Below are positions 8,674 through 17,125 of a DNA stretch of 23,628 nt, piece after piece. Position 1 is the stretch's first letter, and each line of letters begins with the position of its first letter. The position numbers and the translations under genes were made by a program. Below the pieces are notes generated by a model. It saw nothing but the letters and a program-made list of their open reading frames with translations. It did not search any database and was not told the origin of the DNA. The stretch spans positions 1 through 23,628 of the forward strand of contig JBNGIQ010005310.1 of assembly GCA_049999765.1 (NCBI GenBank). The letters run 5' to 3'. Source of the stretch: Phaeoceros laevis (Eukaryota > Anthocerotophyta > Anthocerotopsida > Notothyladales).

Positions 8674-11523
8674 GTGCCAGATGGTGAAGGACATGTACTC
8701 GTTGGATCCTTTGGCAAATTATGCCAGGAGAGAAGGCTCATTGATGCTGTCAACGAATTGGACATCATGGTGCAGCGGGGATCTTATGTGGAGAACTCTT
8801 TGTTTTATGGTGTTCTGAAGCGGTGCATTCAATGCAAGGATTTGTCTCTTGGCAGGCGAGTTCATGGCCTTGCGGCTAAGAGTGGGTATGAGTCGAATTC
8901 GTTCGTGGGAAACCACATCATTCGCATGTATGCAACTCATGCCATGCTGGAGGAAGCAACTAGTGTGTTTACTAAGGTGGCTTCACCAAACTGCCACATC
9001 TGGGCTTCCATAATTTTGGCACATGCTCGACATGGACAGCCTGAAAAGGCTTTAGAACTCTATCAGCAGATGCGGAGAACAACCGTGAAACCAAACAACC
9101 ACGTCTTTGTGGCAGTTCTTACAGCATGTGCCGCTGCAAAAAATCTTCATGCAGGCAGAGAGGTCCATGTCGATATTCTGGCGGCTGGAGACTCGTTCAA
9201 TTTGTTCGTGGGAAATTGTCTGGTCGATATGTATGCGAAGTGTGGGAGGTTAGATGAAGCCCACAGACTGTTCAAAAGTCTGTCCTGCAAAAACGTGGTG
9301 ACATGGAATGCCATCATTGGGGCATATGCTCAGAGTGGGCTTGGTGAAGAAGCCCTTTCTCTTTACGATAGTATGCAACAGGAGGGGACCACGTCAGCTA
9401 ATTGTGTTACTTTTACATGTCTCCTTCAGGCGTGTGCCAGCACAAAAGCTCTACTACTGGGCAAAGAAATACATTCGCAGATTCGGAAACAAGGACTAGA
9501 AGCTGATGTGGTTATTGGCAATTGCTTGGTTAGCATGTATGCAAAGTGTGGGAGCTTAAAGGAAGCAACAAAGGCCTTCTTTAATATGGGAACACCAAAT
9601 TGCTATATGTGGGCTTCTATCATTTCGGCGCATGCACAACATGGGCAGCCTGACAAGGCTATAAAGCTCTATCAGAAGATGCGGAAGTCATCTGTGAAGC
9701 CAAGTAATTACATATTTGTTGCAGTGCTGAAGGCGTGTGCCACTGCACAGGATCTATCTTCTGGACGGGAGGTGCATGCTGATATCGTGACGACTGCAGA
9801 CGTGCCCGACGTTTTTGTTGGAAACTGCCTGGTGGATATGTATGCAAAGTGTGGGAGTTTACAGGATGCACGAAGAGTGTTTGACAATATACTCTGCAAA
9901 GATGTGGTGACATGGAATGTCATGATCTCTGGATATGTCTTGTATGGGCTTGGTCAAGAAGCAATGGCTCTCCATGCTCTAATGCAACAAGAGGGCATTA
10001 CACCACCAAATTGTGTTACCTTCGCGTGCCTGCTCCATGCATGTGCTAACTCCAAAGCTTTACTCCAGGGCAAGAAAGTTCATATCCAAATTCAAGAGCA
10101 AGGGCTAGAAGTTGATGTCGTTATTGGAAATTGCCTTGTCAACATGTATGCAAAATGTGGAAGCTTAGTGGGTGCACGCAGAGTGTTTGACAACCTCCCA
10201 AGCAAAGATGTGGTGACGTGGACTGCAATGATTTCAGGATATGTTCAGCATGGGTTTGATCAGGAAGCCCTTACTCTTTATGCAAGCATGCAGCAGGAGG
10301 GCGCCACTCTACCAAACCATGTAACCTTTGTGTGCCTTCTGCAAGCATGTACAGGTGCTGAAGCTTTACGTCAGGGCAAAGAGATCCATTCACAAATTCG
10401 GAAACGAGGACTGGAAGGTGATGTTGTTGTGGGCAACTGTCTAGTAAGCATGTATGCAAATTGTGGAAGCTTGGAAGATGCTCTCCATGTGTTCAACAAG
10501 TTGCCGGCCAAAGATGTGGTCACATGGACTGCCATGATTGCAGGATATGCTCACAGCGGCCAAGGTCAAGAAGCCCTTGCTCTCTATGAAAGAATGGAAC
10601 AAGAGGGCATTACTCCTGCTGACGCTGTTACATTTTCGTGCCTCCTGCAGGCTTGTGGTAGTGTGGCAGGTCTAGAAAAGGGCAAAGAAATACATGCTCG
10701 AATATCTAAGATTGGACTTGAGGCTACTGATTTGTACGTGGCAAGCTGTCTTATTGACATGTACAGTAAATGTGGAAGCATGACCGATGCTCGGGCAGTT
10801 CTCGACGCATTGCCCACGAGAGACATTGTGACATGGAACACATTGGTTGCAGGATATGCCCGTCAAGGAGAGAGTGAACTTGTGTTTGAGTTGTTTCATA
10901 GGTCAAGGCAGGAGGGAATACAGCCAAACACCATCACATTTCTGAGCATTCTCTCTGTCTGCAGTCATGTGGGTCTAGTAGACAAGGGAATCAAGTACTT
11001 TGAGATTATGGGTACAGATTATGGCATTATTCCAACCATTGAGCACTATAATTGCATGGTTGATCTCCTTGGTCGTGCAGGCCAAGTAGAGAGGGCAATA
11101 GAGATGGTGAACGTGATGCCTTTCCAACCTGTTAGTAATAATGTGTGGAGAAGCATCCTGGGTGCTTGTCAGAAGTGGCGTAAGGTCGAACTTGGGCGGC
11201 AGGTTTTTGAATATGCAGTAAGGTTGGATAAGAATGATGGCGTACCATATGTCCTGATGTCAAATATCTATGCGGCTGCAGACAGGTGGGAAGCTGCGAG
11301 GGAGATCCAGGCTCTGAGAGTGAGAGCACGAGCCTGGAAGACGCCAGGACAGAGCTGGTGGACTAGTGTTGATGGAAGTGTGCATACATTTGTGGTGGAG
11401 GATGAGCATTCTGAAAGACAACATATATTTGCTAACCTGAGAAGTATTTTTGTCAGATTACAGGAAGAAAAACACGAGGATACTGACCCCATCTCAGAGC
11501 GTGCCGGATCAAATACCAGCTGA
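8674..11523 (+). CDS. PLS-class PPR protein, E+ type, lacking a DYW domain
   Basis: Predicted organelle RNA-binding editing factor of about 949 residues. The frame has no in-frame ATG before 8767; position 8674 is GTG. Conserved PPR sequence lies upstream of 8767, so the coding region most likely starts in an upstream exon spliced at about 8655 or 8672. The body has an L-S lead-in and seven P-L-S triplets, the last being P2-L2-S2, then E1, E2 and a PG box with KTPGQSWW and VHTFVVEDEHSE. It stops after a short tail ending GSNTS. No HxE or CxxC deaminase motif follows in any frame, so it would need a partner deaminase. Triplets 1-2 and 3-4 form a 609-bp tandem duplication (8992-9600 and 9601-10209). 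It is the head-to-head paralog of the DYW gene at 4554-7088. Confidence 0.88.
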   Translation: MPDGEGHVLVGSFGKLCQERRLIDAVNELDIMVQRGSYVENSLFYGVLKRCIQCKDLSLGRRVHGLAAKSGYESNSFVGNHIIRMYATHAMLEEATSVFTKVASPNCHIWASIILAHARHGQPEKALELYQQMRRTTVKPNNHVFVAVLTACAAAKNLHAGREVHVDILAAGDSFNLFVGNCLVDMYAKCGRLDEAHRLFKSLSCKNVVTWNAIIGAYAQSGLGEEALSLYDSMQQEGTTSANCVTFTCLLQACASTKALLLGKEIHSQIRKQGLEADVVIGNCLVSMYAKCGSLKEATKAFFNMGTPNCYMWASIISAHAQHGQPDKAIKLYQKMRKSSVKPSNYIFVAVLKACATAQDLSSGREVHADIVTTADVPDVFVGNCLVDMYAKCGSLQDARRVFDNILCKDVVTWNVMISGYVLYGLGQEAMALHALMQQEGITPPNCVTFACLLHACANSKALLQGKKVHIQIQEQGLEVDVVIGNCLVNMYAKCGSLVGARRVFDNLPSKDVVTWTAMISGYVQHGFDQEALTLYASMQQEGATLPNHVTFVCLLQACTGAEALRQGKEIHSQIRKRGLEGDVVVGNCLVSMYANCGSLEDALHVFNKLPAKDVVTWTAMIAGYAHSGQGQEALALYERMEQEGITPADAVTFSCLLQACGSVAGLEKGKEIHARISKIGLEATDLYVASCLIDMYSKCGSMTDARAVLDALPTRDIVTWNTLVAGYARQGESELVFELFHRSRQEGIQPNTITFLSILSVCSHVGLVDKGIKYFEIMGTDYGIIPTIEHYNCMVDLLGRAGQVERAIEMVNVMPFQPVSNNVWRSILGACQKWRKVELGRQVFEYAVRLDKNDGVPYVLMSNIYAAADRWEAAREIQALRVRARAWKTPGQSWWTSVDGSVHTFVVEDEHSERQHIFANLRSIFVRLQEEKHEDTDPISERAGSNTS
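8992..10209 (+). repeat. 609-bp tandem duplication inside the E+ PPR gene
   Basis: Unit A (8992-9600) and unit B (9601-10209) are each exactly 609 bases (203 codons) and each encodes P-L-S-P-L-S. Both open with a cysteine-started P motif of the unusual form C-x-x-W-A-S-I-I-x-A-H-A, and both continue GQP, (F)VAVL and GREVH. The second half of each continues VVTWN, CVTF, ACA and VVIGNCLV. By eye the DNA identity of the first 140 bases is about 75%. The paralog at 4554-7088 has one such pair of triplets, so the duplication postdates the split of the two genes or was lost in the other. Confidence 0.85.
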
Positions 11524-11819
11524 TAGGAGCAATGCCTTTTTTTTTGGAACTGGTTGTTGCGCCTGTGCTTGGACATCTGGGGAAGAAAAATAGATGCATT
11601 GAAGAATCTGCAGGTCGGAAATTCTTTATCAAGGTGGAGTACAATTTGTTTTTCGCCTCCAAAAAAGTAACTTCTATGGGTGGAAATGTGACTGTAGGTG
11701 TGGTGAGTGGTGGAAATGTACTGCAGCATGGGCTGATACTGGTGCATTGAGGCAAACTTAAAACCTTCTTTTGGTATGGTGTACAAACTCAAACACCATA
11801 CTGTTGGAATTGCTTGCTG
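11524..11819. other. 3' flank of the E+ PPR gene
   Basis: This is probable 3' untranslated sequence up to the assembly gap. I searched it in three frames for a displaced DYW domain (HSE, CxxC, CSCGD) and found none. No poly(A) signal was noticed before the gap. Confidence 0.4.
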
Positions 11820-12219
11820 NNNNNNNNNNNNNNNNNNNNNNNNNNNNNNNNNNNNNNNNNNNNNNNNNNNNNNNNNNNNNNNNNNNNNNNNNNNNNNNNN
11901 NNNNNNNNNNNNNNNNNNNNNNNNNNNNNNNNNNNNNNNNNNNNNNNNNNNNNNNNNNNNNNNNNNNNNNNNNNNNNNNNNNNNNNNNNNNNNNNNNNNN
12001 NNNNNNNNNNNNNNNNNNNNNNNNNNNNNNNNNNNNNNNNNNNNNNNNNNNNNNNNNNNNNNNNNNNNNNNNNNNNNNNNNNNNNNNNNNNNNNNNNNNN
12101 NNNNNNNNNNNNNNNNNNNNNNNNNNNNNNNNNNNNNNNNNNNNNNNNNNNNNNNNNNNNNNNNNNNNNNNNNNNNNNNNNNNNNNNNNNNNNNNNNNNN
12201 NNNNNNNNNNNNNNNNNNN
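11820..12219. other. Assembly gap of 400 Ns
   Basis: The run of N is exactly 400 bases, so it may be an estimated or a placeholder length. Open frames that cross it are artefacts. Confidence 0.99.
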
Positions 12220-13498
12220 GTCCAGGTTGTCGGGGTGAAAGCGGTCAAAGAGCTCTATTATTCGTGATTACAGTTCTTCTGAAATGGTACTTTAGAAGCA
12301 TTGTAAAAGAGATGCTTCAAGGAAGAAGGTTCTGCACTGTGAAACCTCCCATATGGTACTTTTATTTCCTGAGTGGAGCTTGCAATTAGTACGTTTAGGA
12401 AATCATTCATAACGCAGCCTATGATTCTCATATCTTTCGTTGGCAGTCTATTTGCCTAACTACTTTGATTTCTGGTGGTTTAGTACTTACAGTATGCGAA
12501 CCTGCAGCGATCGACAGAAGGGAAAGGTTTCATGGGGGACAAGCCATGTGGATGCAGCTTTGGCATCAAAATAAAGCACCTTTTTCAACAATCTCAGGTC
12601 AATTGTTCTGACCATCTAGCTGCTGGTGTAGTCATTTTGTTCTAGTGAGTACCACCTTTCAGTTGTGCTGGTTGTAGCAGGGAATGGTGTACTCCAGATC
12701 CTGTGCAAGAAATCGTATAATAGCATGTCCAGTCACATCTTTGAGGTTTCCAGGTGACCAGGTATTAAGCTTCAGACCTCTAGCAGCATCTCAGCTCTGC
12801 GCTGAAACTGAAGTCCTCCAATGTAAGTTGAAGGTTTTGCCCAATCCTCAAGGTTGTTCGGATGCATCAAGGGAACCTACTCTGTTATGGTCCTGGTGTT
12901 CATTCAAATGTGGATTCGGCTACACATCTCAGAGGGTGTTGTAGGCACTCAATTTGCAAAAGGCCATCAGACGCAGGAGCCACAACCACATAGTTTTCGA
13001 TCATTTAGGACAGTAGATGTCATCATTAGTCGGATAGCTGGCTTCAATGTTTAACATCACCTCTTCTTGAAACGTGCAAGATGAAGGCAAGCTGCAGATT
13101 GCAAGATGACAGTTTCCGACAAATAAAGTGTACTAATTCGCTGATATCATTCTGTCATTGGGCCCGATTCGTAGCATTCAGGCTACAGGGAACAAACAGG
13201 TTCTGCTCGTAAGGGGCTCTGGGAGGCTCAGTGGGAGGAAGGAAGTTTGTTACAGTGCTTCGGGTATAGGCCACACTTGTCGCAGGAGGGCTATTTCAAT
13301 GGGGGGGGTAGTTAGATTTTTAAACTTTTATTGGCGTAGGGAGGAATTGGCACATATCCGCACACTTCCAACACAGGTGAACCCGTTTGTGAGCACCTGG
13401 CACAATATAGAGCCATGAGGCCTTCGATGCACTACAGACCCTTCTCTGGGCTGTTGGCGGGTTTCTTCCGACTTGGCTCTGTGCGACGGCCGTAAAGG
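12220..13498. other. Intergenic region without a recognised gene
   Basis: No family is recognisable on either strand. Plus-strand AATAAA hexamers occur at 12570-12575 and 13122-13127. The second is followed by a T-rich 3'-end-like stretch. They could terminate the long 3' end of the PPR gene at 8674-11523 or a gene hidden by the gap. The last 200 bases presumably hold the promoter and leader of the first F-box gene. Confidence 0.4.
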
Positions 13499-14914
13499 AT
13501 GGAGCAGCCCTTCATCGAGCTACTAGCATACCCGCTGCTGGGGAGTCTGGAGGACGGAGCGGAGCTTTCTCTTAGCGAGTTCATACCCATCGAACTTTGG
13601 CACCGCCTTCCGGACGACATAGTGGAGAGGATTCTGCTCTTCTTGCCGGCAAGGAGTATTTGTCGGTTGCGCGTTGTGTGCAAGCGATGGCTTTTTCTGC
13701 TAAGCTCGGGCCAGTTCTTCCGTTGCAAGGCCGTGGCGGCTCCCCTGCCACCACTCATCTGCAGCATAGAGTCTGCTGGTCAGAGGAAAAGGGAGGGTCC
13801 ACCGCAATACCGCATTCCGGTTACTCCTCCCAAGCCGTACCGATGGGATCTATCCTTCATTCCCAAGGACGTCCTGGATTCCGTGCCCGCGGAAGTTGCC
13901 GTGGTTGATGAAGTGTCCTCCTGGACTGTTGATGAGAAAGTGGACTCCCTAGATGGCCTTATTTGCATCACCGGGGGAGGAAGGATGGGGGGGCTGCGTA
14001 AGATGATAGTGGTGAACCCTGCCACAAGAACTTTCAGGCTGTTACCACCGGTGCCAGCGAAGTACCTTCGGCGGAGGGTACGATCAGGGCGTGTGGCACT
14101 GGATGAGCCCTTTGGGACAACATTCACACTCACCTGGCACATGCAGAATTCTGGGTTCGGAAACTGGGTCGTCGGAATTTATTCCTCGAAGACCAATCTT
14201 TGGACTATCTGTGAAGGGCAGGTGGACGCCACCTGGGAGGAGGTCGATTCTGAGGAGATCGATTCTGAGGTGTGCCAGAACCTGCTGTACAGGTTGGTGA
14301 GGTGTGGATTCAATGGTGAGGTGAAGTGTTTGCTCTACAGCTTCGACACTGGCAGTTTTGTGAAAAAGGGTGAAGCACCAACTCCACATGTGGTGGTGCC
14401 AATGGTGGCGCATGAGGATTACTATGAAACGGAATGGAATCTGCTGGAGCATTGCGGTATTATGTACCTGATAGCGCAGATCCTGGTAGTTCCTGGCCAT
14501 CGAATGCAGGGTCTCGAGATCTGGAAGCTGGATGTAGGCGACTTAGGCAAGGTTGGTGTGAGTCCTTCCAAACAATTGAAGTTTGAGAAGGTTGCTGCGA
14601 ACCCTACAGGACTTATCGAGCAGCTGCTTCCTCCACCAGGGCCATACAACACGCCACTCAGGTTCATGTCTTCTGTCGGTGACAACATTTGCCTTGTCGT
14701 AAAAGGCTTGGCAGTTAGGGGTGGCATGGGCTACGGGGCTGTGTTAAGTCAAATGCTGGCTTTCAATGTTCCCCAGCAGGCATGGCATCTTCTGTACGAG
14801 GAGTCCGACAACAGCAACAGACTGCTGCCACTAGGAGAAGGCCAGGCCGACGAGGACAGGACATCCTTGCCAACTTATCCCTTCATAGTGCCTAACTTCC
14901 ATGTTTTTCTGTAG
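13499..14914 (+). CDS. F-box protein, upstream tandem copy
   Basis: Single-exon gene of 471 residues, starting MEQPFIELLAYPLLGSLEDG. The F-box spans about residues 32-74 (LWHRLPDDIVERILLFLPAR, then CRLRVVCKRW), the region that binds SKP1 in SCF ubiquitin ligases. The C-terminal part resembles the F-box-associated/kelch-like region of plant F-box proteins, with elements such as VVNPATRTFRLLPP and FNVPQQAWHLLYEE. It ends YPFIVPNFHVFL. The substrate is unknown. It is collinear along its whole length with the downstream copy at 15743-17125, so the pair arose by tandem duplication. A 15-bp tandem repeat (14240-14254 and 14255-14269) adds five residues (EVDSE/EIDSE) absent from the other copy. The frame is intact. 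Confidence 0.88.
   Translation: MEQPFIELLAYPLLGSLEDGAELSLSEFIPIELWHRLPDDIVERILLFLPARSICRLRVVCKRWLFLLSSGQFFRCKAVAAPLPPLICSIESAGQRKREGPPQYRIPVTPPKPYRWDLSFIPKDVLDSVPAEVAVVDEVSSWTVDEKVDSLDGLICITGGGRMGGLRKMIVVNPATRTFRLLPPVPAKYLRRRVRSGRVALDEPFGTTFTLTWHMQNSGFGNWVVGIYSSKTNLWTICEGQVDATWEEVDSEEIDSEVCQNLLYRLVRCGFNGEVKCLLYSFDTGSFVKKGEAPTPHVVVPMVAHEDYYETEWNLLEHCGIMYLIAQILVVPGHRMQGLEIWKLDVGDLGKVGVSPSKQLKFEKVAANPTGLIEQLLPPPGPYNTPLRFMSSVGDNICLVVKGLAVRGGMGYGAVLSQMLAFNVPQQAWHLLYEESDNSNRLLPLGEGQADEDRTSLPTYPFIVPNFHVFL
14240..14269 (+). repeat. 15-bp in-frame tandem repeat in the first F-box gene
   Basis: GAGGTCGATTCTGAG is followed directly by GAGATCGATTCTGAG, differing at one base. It encodes EVDSE-EIDSE in an acidic loop. 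The downstream paralog has only one DSEV at this point. Confidence 0.85.
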
Positions 14915-15184
14915 GATGTGCTGAGTCCACCCTTGACATGTATCGTGATCGGCACGTTCTTTGGGAGCCTTGGTTTGGAATCCCTCTTAGGACCTACCGG
15001 GGTCCCTTAAAGCAACGTGGGAGCTTTAGCATGTTGCATGTATATTCCACGGAGTTTGCAGGAGTTCCCTCAGAGAAGTAGTTTTCGCAGATTCTTGTTG
15101 TGCTAAGTGTGCTCAAATGTGAAAGAACGTAAGAATCACTAGGTAGGTGGCGATTTTGGAATAGCGCATTCCAGAATCAGCTGT

Positions 15185-15225
15185 TCACTTTGTACACGAC
15201 CTTGATCACTTTGTACACAGACCTT
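15185..15225. repeat. 20-21-bp tandem repeat
   Basis: TCACTTTGTACACGACCTT (from 15185) is followed from 15206 by TCACTTTGTACACAGACCTT. The two copies are separated by GA and differ by a one-base insertion. Confidence 0.8.
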
Positions 15226-15295
15226 TTATGAAAAGTACAAAGCTTCTTGCGTAGAATTTAAAGTGGTAAGGTTCTAAAGAAAGTATATGTAAACC

Positions 15296-15361
15296 ATGAA
15301 TGTTCGTGATTTGCAGAAATTACACAATATGAATGTTCGTGATTTGGAGGAGATTATGCCA
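15296..15361. repeat. 33-bp tandem repeat, second copy diverged
   Basis: ATGAATGTTCGTGATTTG occurs at 15296-15313 and again at 15329-15346. The following 15 bases are weakly alike (cagaaattacacaat versus gaggagattatgcc), so the repeat period is 33 bases. Confidence 0.8.
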
Positions 15362-15742
15362 TACTATCAAACAAGAAGGTCCCAATCATAGTGTTTAGGT
15401 GGCTTCGGATGACTCACAAGTGAGAGTCCTTGCATTCTTCACAGATCTAAGACAGTCAAACGTATAATGTGAAAAGTTACATCTGAGATGTCAGTGAGGG
15501 ACACCTATAGACTATAGTGTACTCCCAAAAATCCCGAGAAGGGAAGCATGCAAAACCAACTCTCTCTCTCTCTATTAGGGAAGGAAAGCAAGAGCTGGCG
15601 ATTCCGAACTCCACATCCACTTTGTGCCCTAGTCCTTGGTACACTTCTCGAACTCTACATGTGAAAACAAGTTCCTCCGAATCCACTCTGAGCCCCACCC
15701 GCTAGTACTTTTCTCGTCTTCTGCTGTGGGACCAGTTGCGGA

Positions 15743-17125
15743 ATGGATGGCCCGGCTGATCTGCTTGCGTACCCTCTGCTGGGAAGCCTGGAGGACGGGC
15801 GCGAGCTTCTTGTCAGCAAGGAGATGAGCAGTGCCGTCTGGCATCTCCTCCCTACAGACTTTTTGGAGTCGGTGCTACTTTTCTTACCGGCCAAGAGCAT
15901 ATGTAGATTGCGCTTGGTGTGCAAAAGATGGCATCGTCTGCTTACCTCTGGCAAGTTTTTCGAGGCAAAGGCGGCGCTTGCTCCACTGCCAGCTCTCATC
16001 TGCACCTTGGGGCATGTTGATGCGAAGAACAAGGATGGGCCACCGCAACATTGCTTTCCAGTGGCTCCGCCCAAGCCCTACCGGTGGGACTTGTCTTTCA
16101 TTACCAAGGAGTGCCTGAACTCTCTTCCGAAGGAGAAGGGTATGGGCGCCTGGTCTTTGGATGAGACTGTGGACTGCGTGGACGGGCTTGTATCCATCAC
16201 CCGTGGGGGCGGTGGGGGCGCCGGAGGACCCCCGGCATCACTGCACGTGGCCGTTGTGAATCCCGTGACAAGAACTTTCAGGCTGTTGCCAGCAGTGCCT
16301 CCAACGTATTACACTCGGGGGTTGAGGTCAGCGCGCCTGACGCTGGATGAGCCCTTCGGCACGGAATTCACCCTGACTTGGTATCTGCAGTTCCACACCA
16401 CCAAAGGCTGGAGATGGATTGTTGGCACGTACTCGTCACAGAGCAACACTTGGAAAGTGTGCGAGCAGGTGGTGGACAAGAGATGGGCTGGGGAGGACTC
16501 CGAAGTTTGCAGAGGCCGGTTTGTTCAGTTGGTCAGATTGGACCTGAATTCCTACAATTGTGTGCTCTACAGTTTTGATACCGGCAGGTTCCTGCGGACA
16601 GGCCAAGCTCCCACTCCGCGGATCGCTGTCAAAGGACTGCTGGAGGGAGAAATGAATGAAACAGAGTGGAGTCTTCTTGATCATGGTGGAAGCCTGTTCC
16701 TGATAGCACAGCTGCTGGTAAACCCTGGCCAAGTCATGCGTGGTCTGGAAATCTGGAAGCTGGATCTAGGCCCGTTGGAGTATGAGCGGGTCGGTGTAGC
16801 CCCGGCTGTGCTCATCGAGCAACTGCTGTCCGCCAGAGGGCACAAGTACGCGTATCCTCTGACACTCAGGGCCATGTCCTCTGTGGGTGACCACATCTGC
16901 CTTCTGATGAGCACAGATCCAGAGACGGGGTGGAATGTGCATGTTGACGGTGAGTTGAAGCATGTCATTGCCTTCAACGTGCCCCAGCAGACATGGCAGC
17001 TGTTGTACGAGGAGACGGACGATGATGGTCGGCTGATTGCACTGCGGCCAGACCAGAGCTATATGGACAGGACGGCCTTGCCAGCCTACCCCTTTATCTC
17101 TCCCAACTTTCACGTCGTTTTGTGA
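15743..17125 (+). CDS. F-box protein, downstream tandem copy
   Basis: Single-exon gene of 460 residues starting MDGPADLLAYPLLGSLEDGR. The F-box spans about residues 32-73 (LPAKSICRLRLVCKRWHRLL), predicted to bind SKP1 as the substrate-recruiting subunit of an SCF ligase. The rest follows the upstream paralog closely, with PPKPYRWDLSFI, VVNPVTRTFRLLP, EIWKLDLG, FNVPQQTWQLLYEE and the ending YPFISPNFHVVL. Differences include a glycine run near residues 153-160 and a shorter segment before the IEQLL motif. Substrate and pathway are not visible in the sequence. The frame is intact, so both copies appear functional. Confidence 0.88.
   Translation: MDGPADLLAYPLLGSLEDGRELLVSKEMSSAVWHLLPTDFLESVLLFLPAKSICRLRLVCKRWHRLLTSGKFFEAKAALAPLPALICTLGHVDAKNKDGPPQHCFPVAPPKPYRWDLSFITKECLNSLPKEKGMGAWSLDETVDCVDGLVSITRGGGGGAGGPPASLHVAVVNPVTRTFRLLPAVPPTYYTRGLRSARLTLDEPFGTEFTLTWYLQFHTTKGWRWIVGTYSSQSNTWKVCEQVVDKRWAGEDSEVCRGRFVQLVRLDLNSYNCVLYSFDTGRFLRTGQAPTPRIAVKGLLEGEMNETEWSLLDHGGSLFLIAQLLVNPGQVMRGLEIWKLDLGPLEYERVGVAPAVLIEQLLSARGHKYAYPLTLRAMSSVGDHICLLMSTDPETGWNVHVDGELKHVIAFNVPQQTWQLLYEETDDDGRLIALRPDQSYMDRTALPAYPFISPNFHVVL

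Larger units (their letters stand above)
14915..15742. other. Intergenic region between the tandem F-box genes
   Basis: It contains two short direct-repeat pairs listed separately and a (TC)6 tract at 15561-15573, probably in the leader or promoter of the downstream F-box gene. No gene is recognised, and no clear poly(A) hexamer was seen after the first F-box gene. Confidence 0.5.

Noticed and set aside
11524-11819. A displaced or frameshifted DYW domain after the E+ PPR gene
   Set aside because: No HxE, CxxC or CSCGD pattern was found in any forward frame. The gene simply ends.
11268-12248. 326-codon minus-strand frame across the gap and other frames containing X residues
   Set aside because: Most of the length is N, so the frame is an artefact.
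13432-13767. Minus-strand frames opposite the F-box genes (for example 13432-13767 and 15655-16074)
   Set aside because: They are shadows of the conserved F-box coding sequence on the plus strand.
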